64,000 bases of DNA, from contig VMSX01000009.1 of NCBI GenBank assembly GCA_013791905.1, positions 1-64,000 on the forward strand. The letters are read 5' to 3'. The notes under the pieces were generated by a model, which was not told the origin of the DNA, made no database searches, and saw nothing but the letters and a program-made list of their open reading frames with translations. Position numbers and translations under genes: made by a program. The DNA is from Rhodocyclaceae bacterium (GTDB lineage: Bacteria > Pseudomonadota > Gammaproteobacteria > Burkholderiales > Rhodocyclaceae). Positions 27,549 to 37,577 of the stretch are shown here, one piece after another (position 1 is the first letter of the stretch; every line of letters begins with the position of its first letter).

Positions 27549-29282
27549 ATGAAACCGATTTTCACCCTGCTGATCATTGCTGCGATCCTGTCCAGCGGCA
27601 GCCTGCGTGCCGAGGTACCCGCTCCCGAGGCGCCAGCCGCGGAGACAGACGAGGCCGCCAAGCAGGAAGAGGCTGCCATTGCCGGTTTGCCGAACGTCGA
27701 GCTGACGCCCCGGCTGCTCTACCAGTTTCTGCTTGCCGAGATTGCCGGCCAGCGTGGCCAGTTCGTCGACTCGGCCGAGCTTTATCTCGACATGGCCAAG
27801 CGAACGCGTGATCCGCGCCTGGCTCGCCGCGCCACCGAAATTGCTGCGCATGGCCGGCGCATGGAGATCGCCCAGCAGAGTGCGCAGCTTTGGCTCGACA
27901 TCGAGCCGGCATCACTGCAGGCGCATCTGACATTCATCAATGTACTGGTGGCGCAGGGTCGCTATGAAGAACTCAAGACCGCGACGGCGGCGCTGCTGGC
28001 GCTGGCACCTCAGCATATCGGGCAAAATCTGCTGCGCCTTAACCGCCTGTTCGCCCGCGGCGAAGACCGCAAGGCAGTTCGCGATCTCATTGGGGCGGTG
28101 ACCGCTCCGTACCTGCAATTGCCCGAAGCGCATTATGTGCGCGCCGTGGCCGCTTTCGATGCGCGTGACCTCGCCGCCGCCCGCGAGGACATTCAGCAAG
28201 CGCTCAAACTCAAGCCGGATTGGGAAGCCGCCGTGTTGCTGCTGGCCCAGATGAGTGAAAAAAACGAGGCATTTTCAGCACTGGAAGCATTCATTGCGGC
28301 CAATCCGCAGGCACGCGATGTGCGTTTGACCTACGCGCGCGCGCTGGTTGCTGACAAGCGCTACACGGAAGGACGACGCCATTTCGGCGTACTCCTCGAA
28401 CAAAGCGATGATCCGGCCAAGAGCGGCGACGTCCTGTTTGCCGTTGCCGTGCTGTCCCTGCAACTCAACGACAAGGCCGATGCCGAAATCCATCTGCGCA
28501 AACTGGCCGAAATCGGTCACGCCGAAGCAGACAAGGCACACTTTTACCTTGGTCAGATCGCCGCGGACAGCAATCGCCGGGACGAAGCCCTGCAGTGGTT
28601 TGGCAAGGTCGGCCGCGGCGAACAGTATTTGCCTGCCCGCCTGCAAGCCGCCAATGTGCTGGTCAAACAGGGCAAGCTTGAGGAGGCGCGCCAGCACCTT
28701 GCTGCGAGCGAGGTCGCCGATCCCCGCGAGCGTGCCCAGCTCCTGATCGGCGAAGTGCAAATCCTGCGCGAAGCCGGCCGGATGGCCGACGCTCATGCCG
28801 TAATGGAAGCAGGCCTGGAGCGCCAGCCCGACCAGCCCGAGCTGCTGTATGAAGCCGCGATGATCGCGGAGAAGCTGGGGCGCCACGCCGAGGTTGAGCG
28901 TCGTCTGCGCCGCCTGATCGAGCTAATGCCGGATCACGCCCATGCGCACAACGCGCTGGGCTATTCGTTCGCCGACCGCAATGTCAATCTTGCCGAAGCA
29001 TTTGCGCTGATCGAGCGGGCGCTGCAACTGGCGCCCAACGATCCCCTTATCCTCGACAGCAAGGGCTGGACGCTGTTCCGCATGGGCGACACACCAGCGG
29101 CGCTCGATGTCCTCGGCGCGGCATTCCGCATGCGCCCCGATCCGGAGATTGCCGCGCATCTCGGCGAGGTGCTGTGGTCGCTCGGCCGTCAGGACGAAGC
29201 ACGCCAGACCTGGGAAAAGGCCCGTGTCGAGCACCCCGCCAATGAGGTGCTGACCGAAACCATCAAGCGCCTTGCGCCCTGA
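27549..29282 (+). CDS. exported TPR-repeat protein
   Basis: A 577-residue protein with a signal peptide (about 1-22, ending LRA) followed by helical tetratricopeptide repeats across most of its length, clearest at the C-terminus (HAHNALGYSFADRNVNLAEA ... LDSKGWTLFRMGDTPAALDVL). It stands directly before lolB, as in many betaproteobacteria. A role in outer-membrane assembly or lipoprotein handling is possible but unproven. The ATG at 27549 is preferred to a GTG four codons upstream, since it starts the signal peptide. Confidence 0.85.
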   Translation: MKPIFTLLIIAAILSSGSLRAEVPAPEAPAAETDEAAKQEEAAIAGLPNVELTPRLLYQFLLAEIAGQRGQFVDSAELYLDMAKRTRDPRLARRATEIAAHGRRMEIAQQSAQLWLDIEPASLQAHLTFINVLVAQGRYEELKTATAALLALAPQHIGQNLLRLNRLFARGEDRKAVRDLIGAVTAPYLQLPEAHYVRAVAAFDARDLAAAREDIQQALKLKPDWEAAVLLLAQMSEKNEAFSALEAFIAANPQARDVRLTYARALVADKRYTEGRRHFGVLLEQSDDPAKSGDVLFAVAVLSLQLNDKADAEIHLRKLAEIGHAEADKAHFYLGQIAADSNRRDEALQWFGKVGRGEQYLPARLQAANVLVKQGKLEEARQHLAASEVADPRERAQLLIGEVQILREAGRMADAHAVMEAGLERQPDQPELLYEAAMIAEKLGRHAEVERRLRRLIELMPDHAHAHNALGYSFADRNVNLAEAFALIERALQLAPNDPLILDSKGWTLFRMGDTPAALDVLGAAFRMRPDPEIAAHLGEVLWSLGRQDEARQTWEKARVEHPANEVLTETIKRLAP

Positions 29283-29285
29283 ACC

Positions 29286-29801
29286 TTGATTCGGACAATT
29301 CTTGGCTGGGCATTGGCCCTGGCAATATTGTCAGGCTGCGCAAGCGCTCCGCAATTCCCGGCACGCCCACCTGCCGCGCAGATCGAGCAGTTTGCCTTCA
29401 GCGGCCGGATTGCCGTGCGCCAGGGCGAAGTTCGCCACAATGCCAGAGTCGACTGGCGCCATGCGACCGGCCGCGACGAGATTCTGCTGACCACGCCGTT
29501 TGGTCAGGGCGTGGCGGAATTGACCCGCGACGCCAGCGGTGCCCGGCTGGTACTCGCCGATCAACGCCGCTTCGTGGCGGATGACTGGAGCACGCTGGCG
29601 CAACAGGTATTCGGCTTTCCGCTGCCGCTCGGGACTTCCGCACGCTGGCTGCTCGGCGATGTTGCCGATACCGAAGGCTGGCGCGTGACGATAGTCGAGC
29701 GCGAAAGCGCTGCTGTCGATGCACTGCCCACAGTGTTCGAACTGGAACGCGACGACATTGCCGTGCGACTGAAGATCGATGAGTGGATTGAGGTGAAATG
29801 A
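29286..29801 (+). CDS. lolB: LolB, outer-membrane lipoprotein receptor
   Basis: A 171-residue lipoprotein with a TTG start at 29286, lipobox ILSGC (Cys about 18), then FAFSGRIAVRQGE and a LolB-type beta-barrel fold. LolB receives lipoproteins from LolA and inserts them into the outer membrane. It follows the TPR gene by three bases and overlaps ispE by four (ATGA). The lolB-ispE-tRNA-prs order supports the call. Confidence 0.88.
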   Translation: MIRTILGWALALAILSGCASAPQFPARPPAAQIEQFAFSGRIAVRQGEVRHNARVDWRHATGRDEILLTTPFGQGVAELTRDASGARLVLADQRRFVADDWSTLAQQVFGFPLPLGTSARWLLGDVADTEGWRVTIVERESAAVDALPTVFELERDDIAVRLKIDEWIEVK

Positions 29802-30697
29802 CGGCCTGGGATCGCGAATGGCTTGCCCCGGCCAAACTCAATCTGTTCCTGCATGTCGTTGGCCGTCGCGCTGATGGCTACCATCTGCTGCAGACGGTGT
29901 TTCGCTTCATCGACCTGGCCGACACCCTGCGTTTCGAGTCGCGCCGCGATGGCCGTATCGTGCTGGCCACGCCGACTGCCGGTGTGCCGCCGGAACAGGA
30001 TCTGGTGGTGCGTGCAGCCGAGGCGCTGCTAAAAGTCGGCGCTGGCGGGATGAAATGCCCCGCATGGGGTACGGCGTCAGCCGGAGCCGCCGCCAATATG
30101 GGTACGACGTCTGGCGCCACCATCCATCTGAAAAAGTGCATTCCCATGGGCGGCGGGCTGGGTGGCGGCAGTTCGGATGCCGCGACCACCCTGATAGCGC
30201 TCAATCATCTGTGGGGCTGCGGGCTGTCGCGTGCCGAGTTGCAGAGCATCGGCCTTGCGCTGGGTGCCGATGTGCCGATTTTCATCCATGGCCGGAACGC
30301 TTTTGCCGAGGGTGTTGGCGAGCGCTTCACCGATGTGGCGGTGCCCGACAGCTGGTATTTGCTGACCATGCCGGGGGTGGCGGTGCCGACGCTGGAAATA
30401 TTCCGCTCCCCCGAACTCAAGCGCGACACGCCGGCCATCCGGCCTGCCGACTGGCAGCCGGACTTCGGCCATAACGACCTTGAGCCGGTGGCCTGTGCGC
30501 GCCATCCGGAAATCCTGCGCTACCTCGAGTGGCTGCGCCAGCACGGCGCTGCGCGCATGACCGGATCGGGCGCCTGTTGCTTTGTGGCGTTTCAGAATGA
30601 GGCAGCGGCGCGGGCTGTGCAAGTGTCGCTACCGGACAACATGCGCGGACAAATTGTGCGCGGACTGGCAGCGCATCCGTTGTTTGCATTGACATGA
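29798..30697 (+). CDS. ispE: IspE, 4-diphosphocytidyl-2-C-methyl-D-erythritol kinase
   Basis: A 299-residue GHMP kinase of the MEP isoprenoid pathway. It has AKLNLFLHVVGRRADGYHLL at the start, the ATP-binding PMGGGLGGGSSDAA (about 117-130) and a C-terminal RMTGSGACCFVAF. Between VVRAAEALL and GATIHL, where most IspE proteins have about 10-15 residues, there is a longer Gly/Ala-rich segment (from KVGAGG) that is exactly the in-frame translation of a dispersed repeat at 30031-30076. The frame is intact and the motifs are unchanged, so the enzyme is probably still active. Confidence 0.94.
   Translation: MTAWDREWLAPAKLNLFLHVVGRRADGYHLLQTVFRFIDLADTLRFESRRDGRIVLATPTAGVPPEQDLVVRAAEALLKVGAGGMKCPAWGTASAGAAANMGTTSGATIHLKKCIPMGGGLGGGSSDAATTLIALNHLWGCGLSRAELQSIGLALGADVPIFIHGRNAFAEGVGERFTDVAVPDSWYLLTMPGVAVPTLEIFRSPELKRDTPAIRPADWQPDFGHNDLEPVACARHPEILRYLEWLRQHGAARMTGSGACCFVAFQNEAAARAVQVSLPDNMRGQIVRGLAAHPLFALT
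30031..30076 (+). repeat. 46-bp dispersed repeat inserted in ispE
   Basis: It runs from AAAAGTCGGCGCTGG through ATGAAATGCCCCG to ACGGCG. It matches the thiL copy (56948-56993) at 42 of 46 positions, and its first part matches the other family members. It is read in frame as KVGAGGMKCPAWGTA. Confidence 0.8.
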
Positions 30698-30758
30698 TTT
30701 CGTAAAACGCGGAAAATTCGCGTCCTTTCGGCGTGCTGACACTTTAGCGCACCGACCT

Positions 30759-30835
30759 TGGGGAGTCGCCAAGCTGGTTAAGGCACTGGATTTTGATTCC
30801 AGCATGCGAAGGTTCGAATCCTTCCTCCCCAGCCA
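30759..30835 (+). tRNA. tRNA-Gln (anticodon TTG)
   Basis: A full cloverleaf: acceptor TGGGGAG pairs with CTCCCCA, discriminator G and an encoded CCA end. The D arm is around CCAAGCTGGTTAAGG, the anticodon stem CTGGA/TCCAG has loop TTTTGAT (anticodon TTG at 30793-30795), and the T arm contains GGTTCGAATCC. It lies between ispE and prs, the conserved position in betaproteobacteria. Confidence 0.97.
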
Positions 30836-30904
30836 GATTTCTTTCGGGCAGTCGCAGCGCACCTGTGGCTGCCCCGTTTTGCTTTCAATAAAGAAGACGC
30901 GCGC

Positions 30905-31855
30905 ATGGCCTACGACAGTCTGATGGTCTTCACCGGCAACGCCAACCCCAAGTTGGCGGCCGACGTTGCCAAGCGCCTGAGCATCTCGCCGGGCCGCTGC
31001 ACCGTGGGGCGATTTTCCGACGGCGAAAGCAATGTCGAACTGCTCGAAAACGTCCGTGGCAAGGATGCCTTCATTCTCCAGCCCACCTGTGCGCCGGCCA
31101 ACGACAACCTGATGGAGCTGATCATCCTCGCCGATGCGCTGAAACGCGCCTCGGCCGGACGCATCACCGCTGCCGTACCCTATTTCGGCTATGCCCGCCA
31201 GGATCGCCGGCCGCGCTCCGCGCGCGTGCCCATTGCGGCGAAAGTGGTGGCCAACATGCTGCAGGCCGCCGGCGTGCAGCGCCTGCTGACGGTTGACCTG
31301 CACGCCGATCAGATCCAGGGCTTCTTCGACATCCCGGTCGATAACATCTATGCCACACCGATCCTGCTGGGCGACATCTGGAAGCAGCGCCACGAAGATC
31401 TGCTGGTCGTTTCGCCCGACGTCGGCGGCGTGTTGCGTGCCCGCGCCGCCGCGAAACGCCTCGAAACCGATCTGGCCATCATCGACAAGCGCCGCCCGCG
31501 CGCCAACGTTTCCGAGGTGATGCACATCATCGGCGATGTCGAGGGCCGCAGTTGCGTCATCATGGACGACATCGTCGATACCTCCGGCACACTGTGCAAG
31601 GCGGCCCGTGCGCTCAAGGAGCATGGCGCGAAACGCGTCATGGCCTATTGCACCCATCCGGTATTGTCCGGCGGCGCCATCGAGCGCATCGCCGAATCCG
31701 ATCTCGACGAAGTAGTCGTCACCGACACGATCCCGCTGAGCCAGGAAGCCATGGCCTGCGACCGTATTCGCGTGGTGTCGATCGCCGGTCTGCTGGCCGA
31801 AACCATCATCCGCATCAGCAATGAAGAGTCGGTGTCCTCGCTCTTCATGGAATAA
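30905..31855 (+). CDS. prs: Prs, ribose-phosphate pyrophosphokinase
   Basis: A 316-residue PRPP synthase. It has [19 protein letters not shown] at the start, the catalytic flexible loop [15 protein letters not shown], the divalent metal site [11 protein letters not shown] and the PRPP loop [13 protein letters not shown]. It makes the PRPP used for nucleotides, His and Trp. It is followed by rplY and pth in the usual order. Confidence 0.97.
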   Translation: MAYDSLMVFTGNANPKLAADVAKRLSISPGRCTVGRFSDGESNVELLENVRGKDAFILQPTCAPANDNLMELIILADALKRASAGRITAAVPYFGYARQDRRPRSARVPIAAKVVANMLQAAGVQRLLTVDLHADQIQGFFDIPVDNIYATPILLGDIWKQRHEDLLVVSPDVGGVLRARAAAKRLETDLAIIDKRRPRANVSEVMHIIGDVEGRSCVIMDDIVDTSGTLCKAARALKEHGAKRVMAYCTHPVLSGGAIERIAESDLDEVVVTDTIPLSQEAMACDRIRVVSIAGLLAETIIRISNEESVSSLFME

Positions 31856-31907
31856 GTTTTATAACCGCTCTGTCTGGTCGCGGACAGGGCACATTCTGGA
31901 GTAAATC

Positions 31908-32579
31908 ATGCAATTTGAAATCAACGCCAACAAACGCGAACTGCAGGGATCGAGTGCGAGCCGCCGCCTGCGTCGTGCCGGCCGGGTTCCCGGCATCATC
32001 TATGGCGGCCCTACCGCTCCGCAAATGATCGAGTTCGAGCACAACGTCATTTTCCAGGCGCTGCGCAAGGAAGCCTTCCGCTCTTCGGTCGTCAACATGA
32101 GCATCGACGGCAAAGTGGAAATGTGCCTGCTGCGCGACGTGCAGATGCATGCCTTCAAGCTGCAGATCAAGCACGTCGATTTCCAGCGCATCGATGCCAC
32201 TCACGAAATTCACCAGAAGGTGCCGCTGCACTTCATCAATGCCGAAATCGCTCCGGGCGTCAAACTCGGCGGCGGCATGGCGCACCATGGCATGAACGAA
32301 CTCGATGTCACCTGCCTGCCCAAGGATCTGCCTACGTTCATCGAGGTCGACCTCAAGGATCTGAACGTTGGCGAATCGGTCTACCTCTCCCAAATCAAGC
32401 TGCCTGCCGGTGTGACGGCGGCATTCCATGGCGAGGGCGACCCCGTTGTGGCCGGCATCGTCATGGTTGGCGCCACTACCACGGAGGAAGTGGAGACCGA
32501 AGCTGCACCGATTGAAACCCAGGTCACCACTGAGAAGAAACCGGCGGCAGAAGCCGAGAAGAAAGCCGAGAAGAAGTAA
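31908..32579 (+). CDS. rplY: ribosomal protein bL25, CTC (long) form
   Basis: A 223-residue protein. The N-terminal 5S rRNA-binding domain (SSASRRLRRAGRVPGIIYGG) is followed by the C-terminal beta domain of the long TL5/CTC form (KVPLHFINAEIAPGVKLGGG). It ends in a Lys/Glu/Ala-rich tail with KKAEKK. The ATG at 31908 is preceded by CTGGAG. Confidence 0.96.
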   Translation: MQFEINANKRELQGSSASRRLRRAGRVPGIIYGGPTAPQMIEFEHNVIFQALRKEAFRSSVVNMSIDGKVEMCLLRDVQMHAFKLQIKHVDFQRIDATHEIHQKVPLHFINAEIAPGVKLGGGMAHHGMNELDVTCLPKDLPTFIEVDLKDLNVGESVYLSQIKLPAGVTAAFHGEGDPVVAGIVMVGATTTEEVETEAAPIETQVTTEKKPAAEAEKKAEKK

Positions 32580-32632
32580 TGCTGCCGCAGGGCCGTCCCA
32601 CGGCGGCCCGGTTGCCGAGCGAGGCGCGATAA

Positions 32633-33265
32633 TTGGCTGTTCCTCTCAAGCTTATTGTCGGACTCGGCAATCCGGGGCCCGACTACTCGAAAACCCGGCA
32701 CAACGCCGGGTTTTGGTTTTGTGAGCGGCTGGCTGCCGAATTGGGGGCCGCCTTCTCGCACGAGTCACGCTATCACGGCCGGGTGGCCAACGCCCGCCTC
32801 GCTGGCGTGCCCGGCGGCGTCTGGCTGCTCATGCCGCAAACCTTCATGAACCGCTCCGGCCAGTCGGTGCAGGCGCTGGCCAATTTTTATCGCATCGAGC
32901 CAGCCGAAATGCTCGTGGTGCATGACGAACTCGACATCCCGCCCGGCCAGTTGCGGCTCAAGTTTGGCGGTGGGCTGGGCGGCCACAACGGCCTGAAAGA
33001 CATCACTAGCCACCTCGGCACCCAGGATTATTGGCGGCTGCGCATCGGCATCGGCCATCCGGGCGACCGGAACGAGGTAGTCAATTATGTGCTGAAGCCG
33101 CCGCGCAAGGAAGAGTCGGGCGAAATCGACGCCGCCATCGACCGCGCGCTGCTGGCCTGGCCGCTCCTCGCTAACAGCGACTTCAACGCCGCGACCCAGC
33201 GCATCAACGCCAAGCCAACTCCTCCCGCACCACCCAGGACAGAAGAACCAAAGGAAACGCCGTGA
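32633..33265 (+). CDS. pth: Pth, peptidyl-tRNA hydrolase
   Basis: A 210-residue enzyme with a TTG start at 32633. It has [20 protein letters not shown] (the catalytic His is in TRHNAG), [13 protein letters not shown] and [20 protein letters not shown]. The last 20 residues are Pro/Thr/Glu-rich. It releases tRNA from peptidyl-tRNA. Its stop is shared with the GTG start of a broken ychF copy. Confidence 0.95.
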   Translation: MAVPLKLIVGLGNPGPDYSKTRHNAGFWFCERLAAELGAAFSHESRYHGRVANARLAGVPGGVWLLMPQTFMNRSGQSVQALANFYRIEPAEMLVVHDELDIPPGQLRLKFGGGLGGHNGLKDITSHLGTQDYWRLRIGIGHPGDRNEVVNYVLKPPRKEESGEIDAAIDRALLAWPLLANSDFNAATQRINAKPTPPAPPRTEEPKETP

Positions 33266-33375
33266 GCCGCAAATGCGGCATCGCCGGCAAGTCCGCGCTG
33301 TTCAATGTCCTGTCCAGTGCGGCCGTTTATGCGCATTACAAGATGCCGGAGCCGGAATCGTTCCGGGCGCATTGA
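33262..33375 (+). pseudogene. truncated ychF 5' fragment after pth
   Basis: GTG at 33262 overlaps the pth stop. The reading [17 protein letters not shown] aligns with the start of intact YchF ([16 protein letters not shown], 35434), but LPNVG is missing, which removes the GTP/ATP-binding P-loop. Similarity is lost after about 20 codons, and the frame stops at 33375. It is a decayed duplicate of the ychF start at the normal ychF position next to pth. The intact gene lies 2.1 kb downstream beyond a chemoreceptor gene. Confidence 0.8.
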
Positions 33376-33448
33376 ACATTCCGGGTGACATCACACTGCT
33401 TGTTAAGCCTTGAGCAGCGCTCACGACTCAACAAGTCTTCACTCTCCG

Positions 33449-35101
33449 TTAACTCACCCGAAAATCCGCAATCGATCGGGACAGATCATCTGCGGCACTG
33501 TTTAGTCGGCCGGCAGAATCGTGCATCTGCGATGCCACATTGCTGGCTTCCTCGGCGGATACCGAGATCTTTTCGATATTCTGGGCGATTTCCGTGCTTG
33601 CGGATTTCTGCTCCTTTATGGAGCCCGCAATCTCCTCGATCCCGCGACTGGCACTTTCTACGGATTGGCGAGCATCGTTCAAGGCTGCTTCGACATTGTT
33701 AACCAGCCCCGACGAGCGCTCCACCGACCGCTTTCCTGCGTCTATGGTTGTGCGCACTTCGTCGGTCTGGTGCATGATGGAATTGGCGACAGTATCAATT
33801 TCGGTGGCGGATTTTGCCGACTTTTCGGCAAGCTTCCTGACTTCATCGGCAACCACCGCGAAGCCCCGACCCTGTTCGCCTGCGCGCGCCGCCTCGATGG
33901 CGGCATTCAGGGCGAGCAGGTTGGTTTGGTCGGCAATTTCCCGTACTTCTTGCGTCATGTTCGTGATGGTTCCGGTGCTGCGGACGAAGCTGTCGACCGC
34001 ATCCGTTATCTTGGCGACGGCGGACTCGATATTGCGGATTTCACCAACCAATTCCACCAGCTTCGCGTGGCCTGCGTTGGTCATGGCGACGCTATGCTCG
34101 GACCTGCCGCTAACGTTCTCGGCCGAATCGGTGACGGTGGCGATGGAAACTGTCAGTTGCTCGATGGAGGCCGCATTCGCGGCAATGTACGTGGATTGGT
34201 CGTGCACCGCCGATTGCAGCGATTCGGCGGTTCCGGACAGGTCGCTGGCGGCCGTGCTGACCGAGCGGGCAGAATGGGCGACCTGGGCAACCAGGCTTTC
34301 CATCTTGGCGACCATCGCGTTGAAGGCGTTGGCCATGTTGCCAATTTCATCCTTGGCCTTGCTCTTCACGCGAAGCGTCAGGTCGTTGGTCGCGGCGATC
34401 CGCGCCATGATGTTCTCAAGGTTGCCGATCGGGCGCGTAATGGAGCTAAAGATCAGCCAGGACAAAGCGGCCAGCACGGCGACAGCACCGCAAGAAAATA
34501 GCAGGAGCATGATCTTTGTCGTCGCATATTGATGCCTGGCCGTTGCTTGATCCGCGACCGAGATTTCGTTTGCCAAGGTTCGGAGTTCGGCCGCCAATCC
34601 GTCGATCCGCTTTGTCGGCTCGCGGTCCATGCCCTTGACCAGTTTATCGACAGTGGTAGCCGGGTCGGCCTGGCTGCGGTCGTAAGATTTCAAAGCTTCG
34701 AGATAGGCAGGACCGAGTGCCTGGAACGCGGCGATGACTTCATCGATCTTGAGGCGGTCGGTGACGCCCAATTCCTTGGCAAGGCCTTTGACATCACCGA
34801 GCCGCTCCAGCACGACCTTGCTTTCCGCAAGAAATCCATCTCGATGCTTGTCGAAGGCGGCCGGGTCCTTGCCGCGCAGGAGGATGTTTTTCCATTCCTG
34901 CACCTGGGTCTTGAAGCGGACTTGCGCCTCGCGACCTCTATCGACCGCATTGAGCAGCTTCTCGTGCTGTTCGGCCGCCCGGATGAATTGGTCGTTGAGG
35001 CCGCTCACCTGATACAACCCGAATCCGCCCACAAGGAAGAGCGCAACAATGGTGACGCCGAAGAGGGCGACAAGTTTGCTGCGGATCGTAAGGTTTTTCA
35101 T
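33449..35101 (-). CDS. methyl-accepting chemotaxis protein, inserted between pth and ychF
   Basis: A 550-residue receptor. It has an N-terminal helix (about 10-30), a periplasmic four-helix-type ligand domain of about 160 residues, a second helix (about 195-215), HAMP and a signalling domain with the [20 protein letters not shown] hairpin tip. It interrupts the pth-ychF pair on the opposite strand. Its upstream region (35102 on) is AT-rich, unlike its neighbours. There is no associated transposase. Confidence 0.92.
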   Translation of the reverse strand: MKNLTIRSKLVALFGVTIVALFLVGGFGLYQVSGLNDQFIRAAEQHEKLLNAVDRGREAQVRFKTQVQEWKNILLRGKDPAAFDKHRDGFLAESKVVLERLGDVKGLAKELGVTDRLKIDEVIAAFQALGPAYLEALKSYDRSQADPATTVDKLVKGMDREPTKRIDGLAAELRTLANEISVADQATARHQYATTKIMLLLFSCGAVAVLAALSWLIFSSITRPIGNLENIMARIAATNDLTLRVKSKAKDEIGNMANAFNAMVAKMESLVAQVAHSARSVSTAASDLSGTAESLQSAVHDQSTYIAANAASIEQLTVSIATVTDSAENVSGRSEHSVAMTNAGHAKLVELVGEIRNIESAVAKITDAVDSFVRSTGTITNMTQEVREIADQTNLLALNAAIEAARAGEQGRGFAVVADEVRKLAEKSAKSATEIDTVANSIMHQTDEVRTTIDAGKRSVERSSGLVNNVEAALNDARQSVESASRGIEEIAGSIKEQKSASTEIAQNIEKISVSAEEASNVASQMHDSAGRLNSAADDLSRSIADFRVS

Positions 35102-35433
35102 ATGCCATCACCTGGTTTGATAATTTTGTTTGTATTGAAATAGAATTGATATGGAACAAATTCATACCCCGATTACATATTACCCGAATAAAACCATTAG
35201 GTTGCCATGGCTTTGAATGCGCTGACAGCATGGAGCAAAGCCTCGGTGAAGGTTACAATTGCCGCTTTTCCACGACAAAAGTGATACAAGAGCGTTGAAA
35301 AAAACGCCCCGGTTTTGCTGTTTTGCCGCAACCCCCTTCACCATTCACCATCGGCTGACAATTCCGCGCGGGCCAGGCGGGCCGTCGCCGTCGACATTCG
35401 GCTCGATGGTGTATTGAAAGTAAAAGGAAAATC
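35102..35433. other. AT-rich divergent intergenic region
   Basis: 332 bases with no gene I can support. The part next to the chemoreceptor (35110-35200) is much richer in A/T than the rest of the window (TTGATAATTTTGTTTG and similar) and probably carries its promoter. GCGTTGAAAAAAACGC at about 35292-35307 can form a short hairpin. AAAAGGA just before 35434 is the ychF ribosome site. Short open frames here lack start context and similarity. Confidence 0.4.
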
Positions 35434-36528
35434 ATGAGCCTCAAATGCGGCATCGTCGGCCTGCCCAACGTCGGCAAGTCCACCCTCTTCAACGCCCTGA
35501 CCAAGTCGGGTATCGCGGCGGAGAACTATCCCTTCTGCACCATCGAGCCGAATGTCGGCATCGTCGAGGTGCCTGATCCGCGTCTCGCCGCAATCGCCGC
35601 AATCGCCAAGCCGCAAAAAATCCTGCCGGCCATTGTCGAGTTTGTCGACATCGCCGGCCTCGTCGCCGGCGCGAGCAAGGGCGAGGGCCTCGGCAACAAA
35701 TTCCTCGCCAACATCCGCGAAACCGACGCCATCGTCCATGTGGTGCGCTGCTTCGCCGACGAGAATGTCGTGCATGTGGCCGGCAAGATCGACCCGCTCT
35801 CCGACATCGAGGTCATCGACACCGAACTTGCGCTGGCCGACATGGCCACCGTTGAAAAGGCTCTCAATCGCTACACCAAGCAGGCCAAGTCGGGCGGCGA
35901 CAAGGAGGCCAAGCTGTTGGCGGACGTGCTGGAAAAATGCCTGGCGCAGTTGAACCAGGCCAAACCGGTGCGGGCGCTGGATCTTTCGAAAGAGGAATGG
36001 GCCAACCTCAAGCCGTTCTTCCTGATCACCGCCAAGCCGGTGCTCTACGTCGCCAACGTCATGGAAAATGGCTTCGAGAACAATCCGCACCTCGACGCGG
36101 TGCGTGCCCACGCGAAAAATGAAAAGGCCGAGGTGGTGGCCGTCTGCGCCGCCATCGAGTCCGAGATTGCTGAGCTTGAAGACGACGAGAAGCAGTTGTT
36201 CCTTGCCGACATGGGCCTGACCGAACCGGGCCTCAACCGCCTGATCCGCGCCGCCTACGATCTGCTTGGCCTGCAAACCTACTTCACCGCCGGCCCGAAG
36301 GAAGTGCGCGCCTGGACCATCCACGTCGGCGACACCGCGCCGCAGGCGGCGGGCGTGATCCACACCGATTTCGAGCACGGCTTCATCCGCGCCCAGACCA
36401 TCGCCTACGCCGACTTCATCGCCTGCAAGGGCGAGCAGGGGGCGAAGGAAGCCGGCAAGATGCGCGCCGAAGGCAAGGAATATGTCGTCAAGGATGGCGA
36501 CGTGATGAACTTCCTGTTCAACGTCTAA
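35434..36528 (+). CDS. ychF: YchF/OLA1-type redox-regulated ATPase
   Basis: A 364-residue Obg-related P-loop protein. It begins [20 protein letters not shown] and has the [18 protein letters not shown] switch region, [17 protein letters not shown], the ATP-specific NVMENG motif in place of NKxD and a C-terminal TGS domain ([14 protein letters not shown] ... [12 protein letters not shown]). It binds ribosomes and prefers ATP. It is intact, with an ATG start and AAAAGGA ribosome site. Its broken 5' copy is at 33262. Confidence 0.97.
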   Translation: MSLKCGIVGLPNVGKSTLFNALTKSGIAAENYPFCTIEPNVGIVEVPDPRLAAIAAIAKPQKILPAIVEFVDIAGLVAGASKGEGLGNKFLANIRETDAIVHVVRCFADENVVHVAGKIDPLSDIEVIDTELALADMATVEKALNRYTKQAKSGGDKEAKLLADVLEKCLAQLNQAKPVRALDLSKEEWANLKPFFLITAKPVLYVANVMENGFENNPHLDAVRAHAKNEKAEVVAVCAAIESEIAELEDDEKQLFLADMGLTEPGLNRLIRAAYDLLGLQTYFTAGPKEVRAWTIHVGDTAPQAAGVIHTDFEHGFIRAQTIAYADFIACKGEQGAKEAGKMRAEGKEYVVKDGDVMNFLFNV

Positions 36529-36537
36529 GCAAGCAGA

Positions 36538-36592
36538 AAAAGTCGGCGCTGGCGGGACGGCGTACCCCGCATAGGGTGCGCCGTCCCGCCAA
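36538..36592 (+). repeat. dispersed repeat forming a strong hairpin after ychF
   Basis: The AAAAGTCGGCGC core runs into TGGCGGGACGGCGTACCC, which pairs with the following GGGTGCGCCGTCCCGCCA over 18 base pairs (one G-T) around CGCATA (36550-36591). This copy keeps the longest stem of the family and probably also works as the ychF terminator. Confidence 0.75.
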
Positions 36593-36730
36593 CCTGGATG
36601 CCCCAGCCGCTTGATCGCCTGAACTGCGGAAGCGGTTTTCATGCCATACGTCGTCAGTGGGTATATGATTATTGGGCATGAGACTTCTATTGCGAAAGAC
36701 ATTGCGGCCATCTGCCGCCCCGGACTGATT

Positions 36731-37567
36731 ATGAAAACCTTTTTGGCCCTGATCCTGACGCTATTTTTTATCGCGCCGGCGCTGGCCGGCAAGGATCTGC
36801 CAGCGAGTGGGGGCGAGCGGGCCTATACATTCGGCATCGTGCCGCATTACGAGGCGCGGCGGTTGTTTGCCATCTGGCGCCCGATCCTCGACGCGCTGCA
36901 GCAGGAGACGGGCCTGCGCTTCAGCGCGCGCATCGGCAATTCGAGTGCCGCCTTCGAGCAGGAGGTCATCGGCGGCCAGTTCGACTTCGCCTACATGGGG
37001 CCGTACCATCAGGTCATGTCCGAGAAGTCCGCTGGCTACCTGCCACTGGTGCGCGATGTCGGTGCCAACATTTATGGCATCCTGGTCGTGCGCAAGGACG
37101 ACCCGATCAGCGACGTGAAGGAGCTCGATGGCAAGGTGGTGGCGTTGCCTGCCCCCAATGCCTTGGTCGCTGCGATGATGATTCGCGCCGACCTCGAAAA
37201 CAAATTCGGCATCAAGATCGTGCCCCGCTATGTGCACACGCACGACTCGGTCTATCTCAACGTCGTGCTCGGGCAGGCCGCCGCCGGCGGCGGCCAGCAG
37301 AAGACCCTGGCCGAAATGCAGCCGGCGATTCGGGATCAGTTGCGCGTGCTCTACCGGACGGCGGATGTGACGGCTCATCCCGTTTCCGCCCATCCGCGCG
37401 TGCCGGCCGCCGTGCGCAAACAGGTGCAGGATGCTTTTCTGCGCCTGGGCGAGACGCCGCAGGGCAAGGCGCTGCTCGCCACGATTCCCTACAAGCAGGT
37501 CGGTGTGGCCAACCTGGCAGACTATGAACCGATCCGCCGCATGGGGCTGCATCGCTTTACCGAGTGA
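36731..37567 (+). CDS. PhnD-like periplasmic binding protein 1
   Basis: A 278-residue exported protein with a signal peptide (about 1-21, ending ALA) and a PhnD/SsuA-type periplasmic binding fold (COG3221). It has FGIVPHYEARRLFAIWRPIL, then GGQFDFAYMGPYH and HTHDSVYLNVVLGQ. The family binds phosphonate, phosphite or similar oxyanions, but no permease or ATPase is nearby. A related protein follows after 10 bases and a hybrid kinase follows that, so sensing is more likely than uptake. The ATG at 36731 starts the signal peptide; upstream starts add unrelated residues. Confidence 0.85.
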   Translation: MKTFLALILTLFFIAPALAGKDLPASGGERAYTFGIVPHYEARRLFAIWRPILDALQQETGLRFSARIGNSSAAFEQEVIGGQFDFAYMGPYHQVMSEKSAGYLPLVRDVGANIYGILVVRKDDPISDVKELDGKVVALPAPNALVAAMMIRADLENKFGIKIVPRYVHTHDSVYLNVVLGQAAAGGGQQKTLAEMQPAIRDQLRVLYRTADVTAHPVSAHPRVPAAVRKQVQDAFLRLGETPQGKALLATIPYKQVGVANLADYEPIRRMGLHRFTE

Positions 37568-37577
37568 GCACGCGAAC

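Noticed and set aside
33449-35101. insertion sequence or transposon carrying the chemoreceptor
   Set aside because: No transposase, terminal inverted repeats or target duplication other than the ychF fragment could be found.
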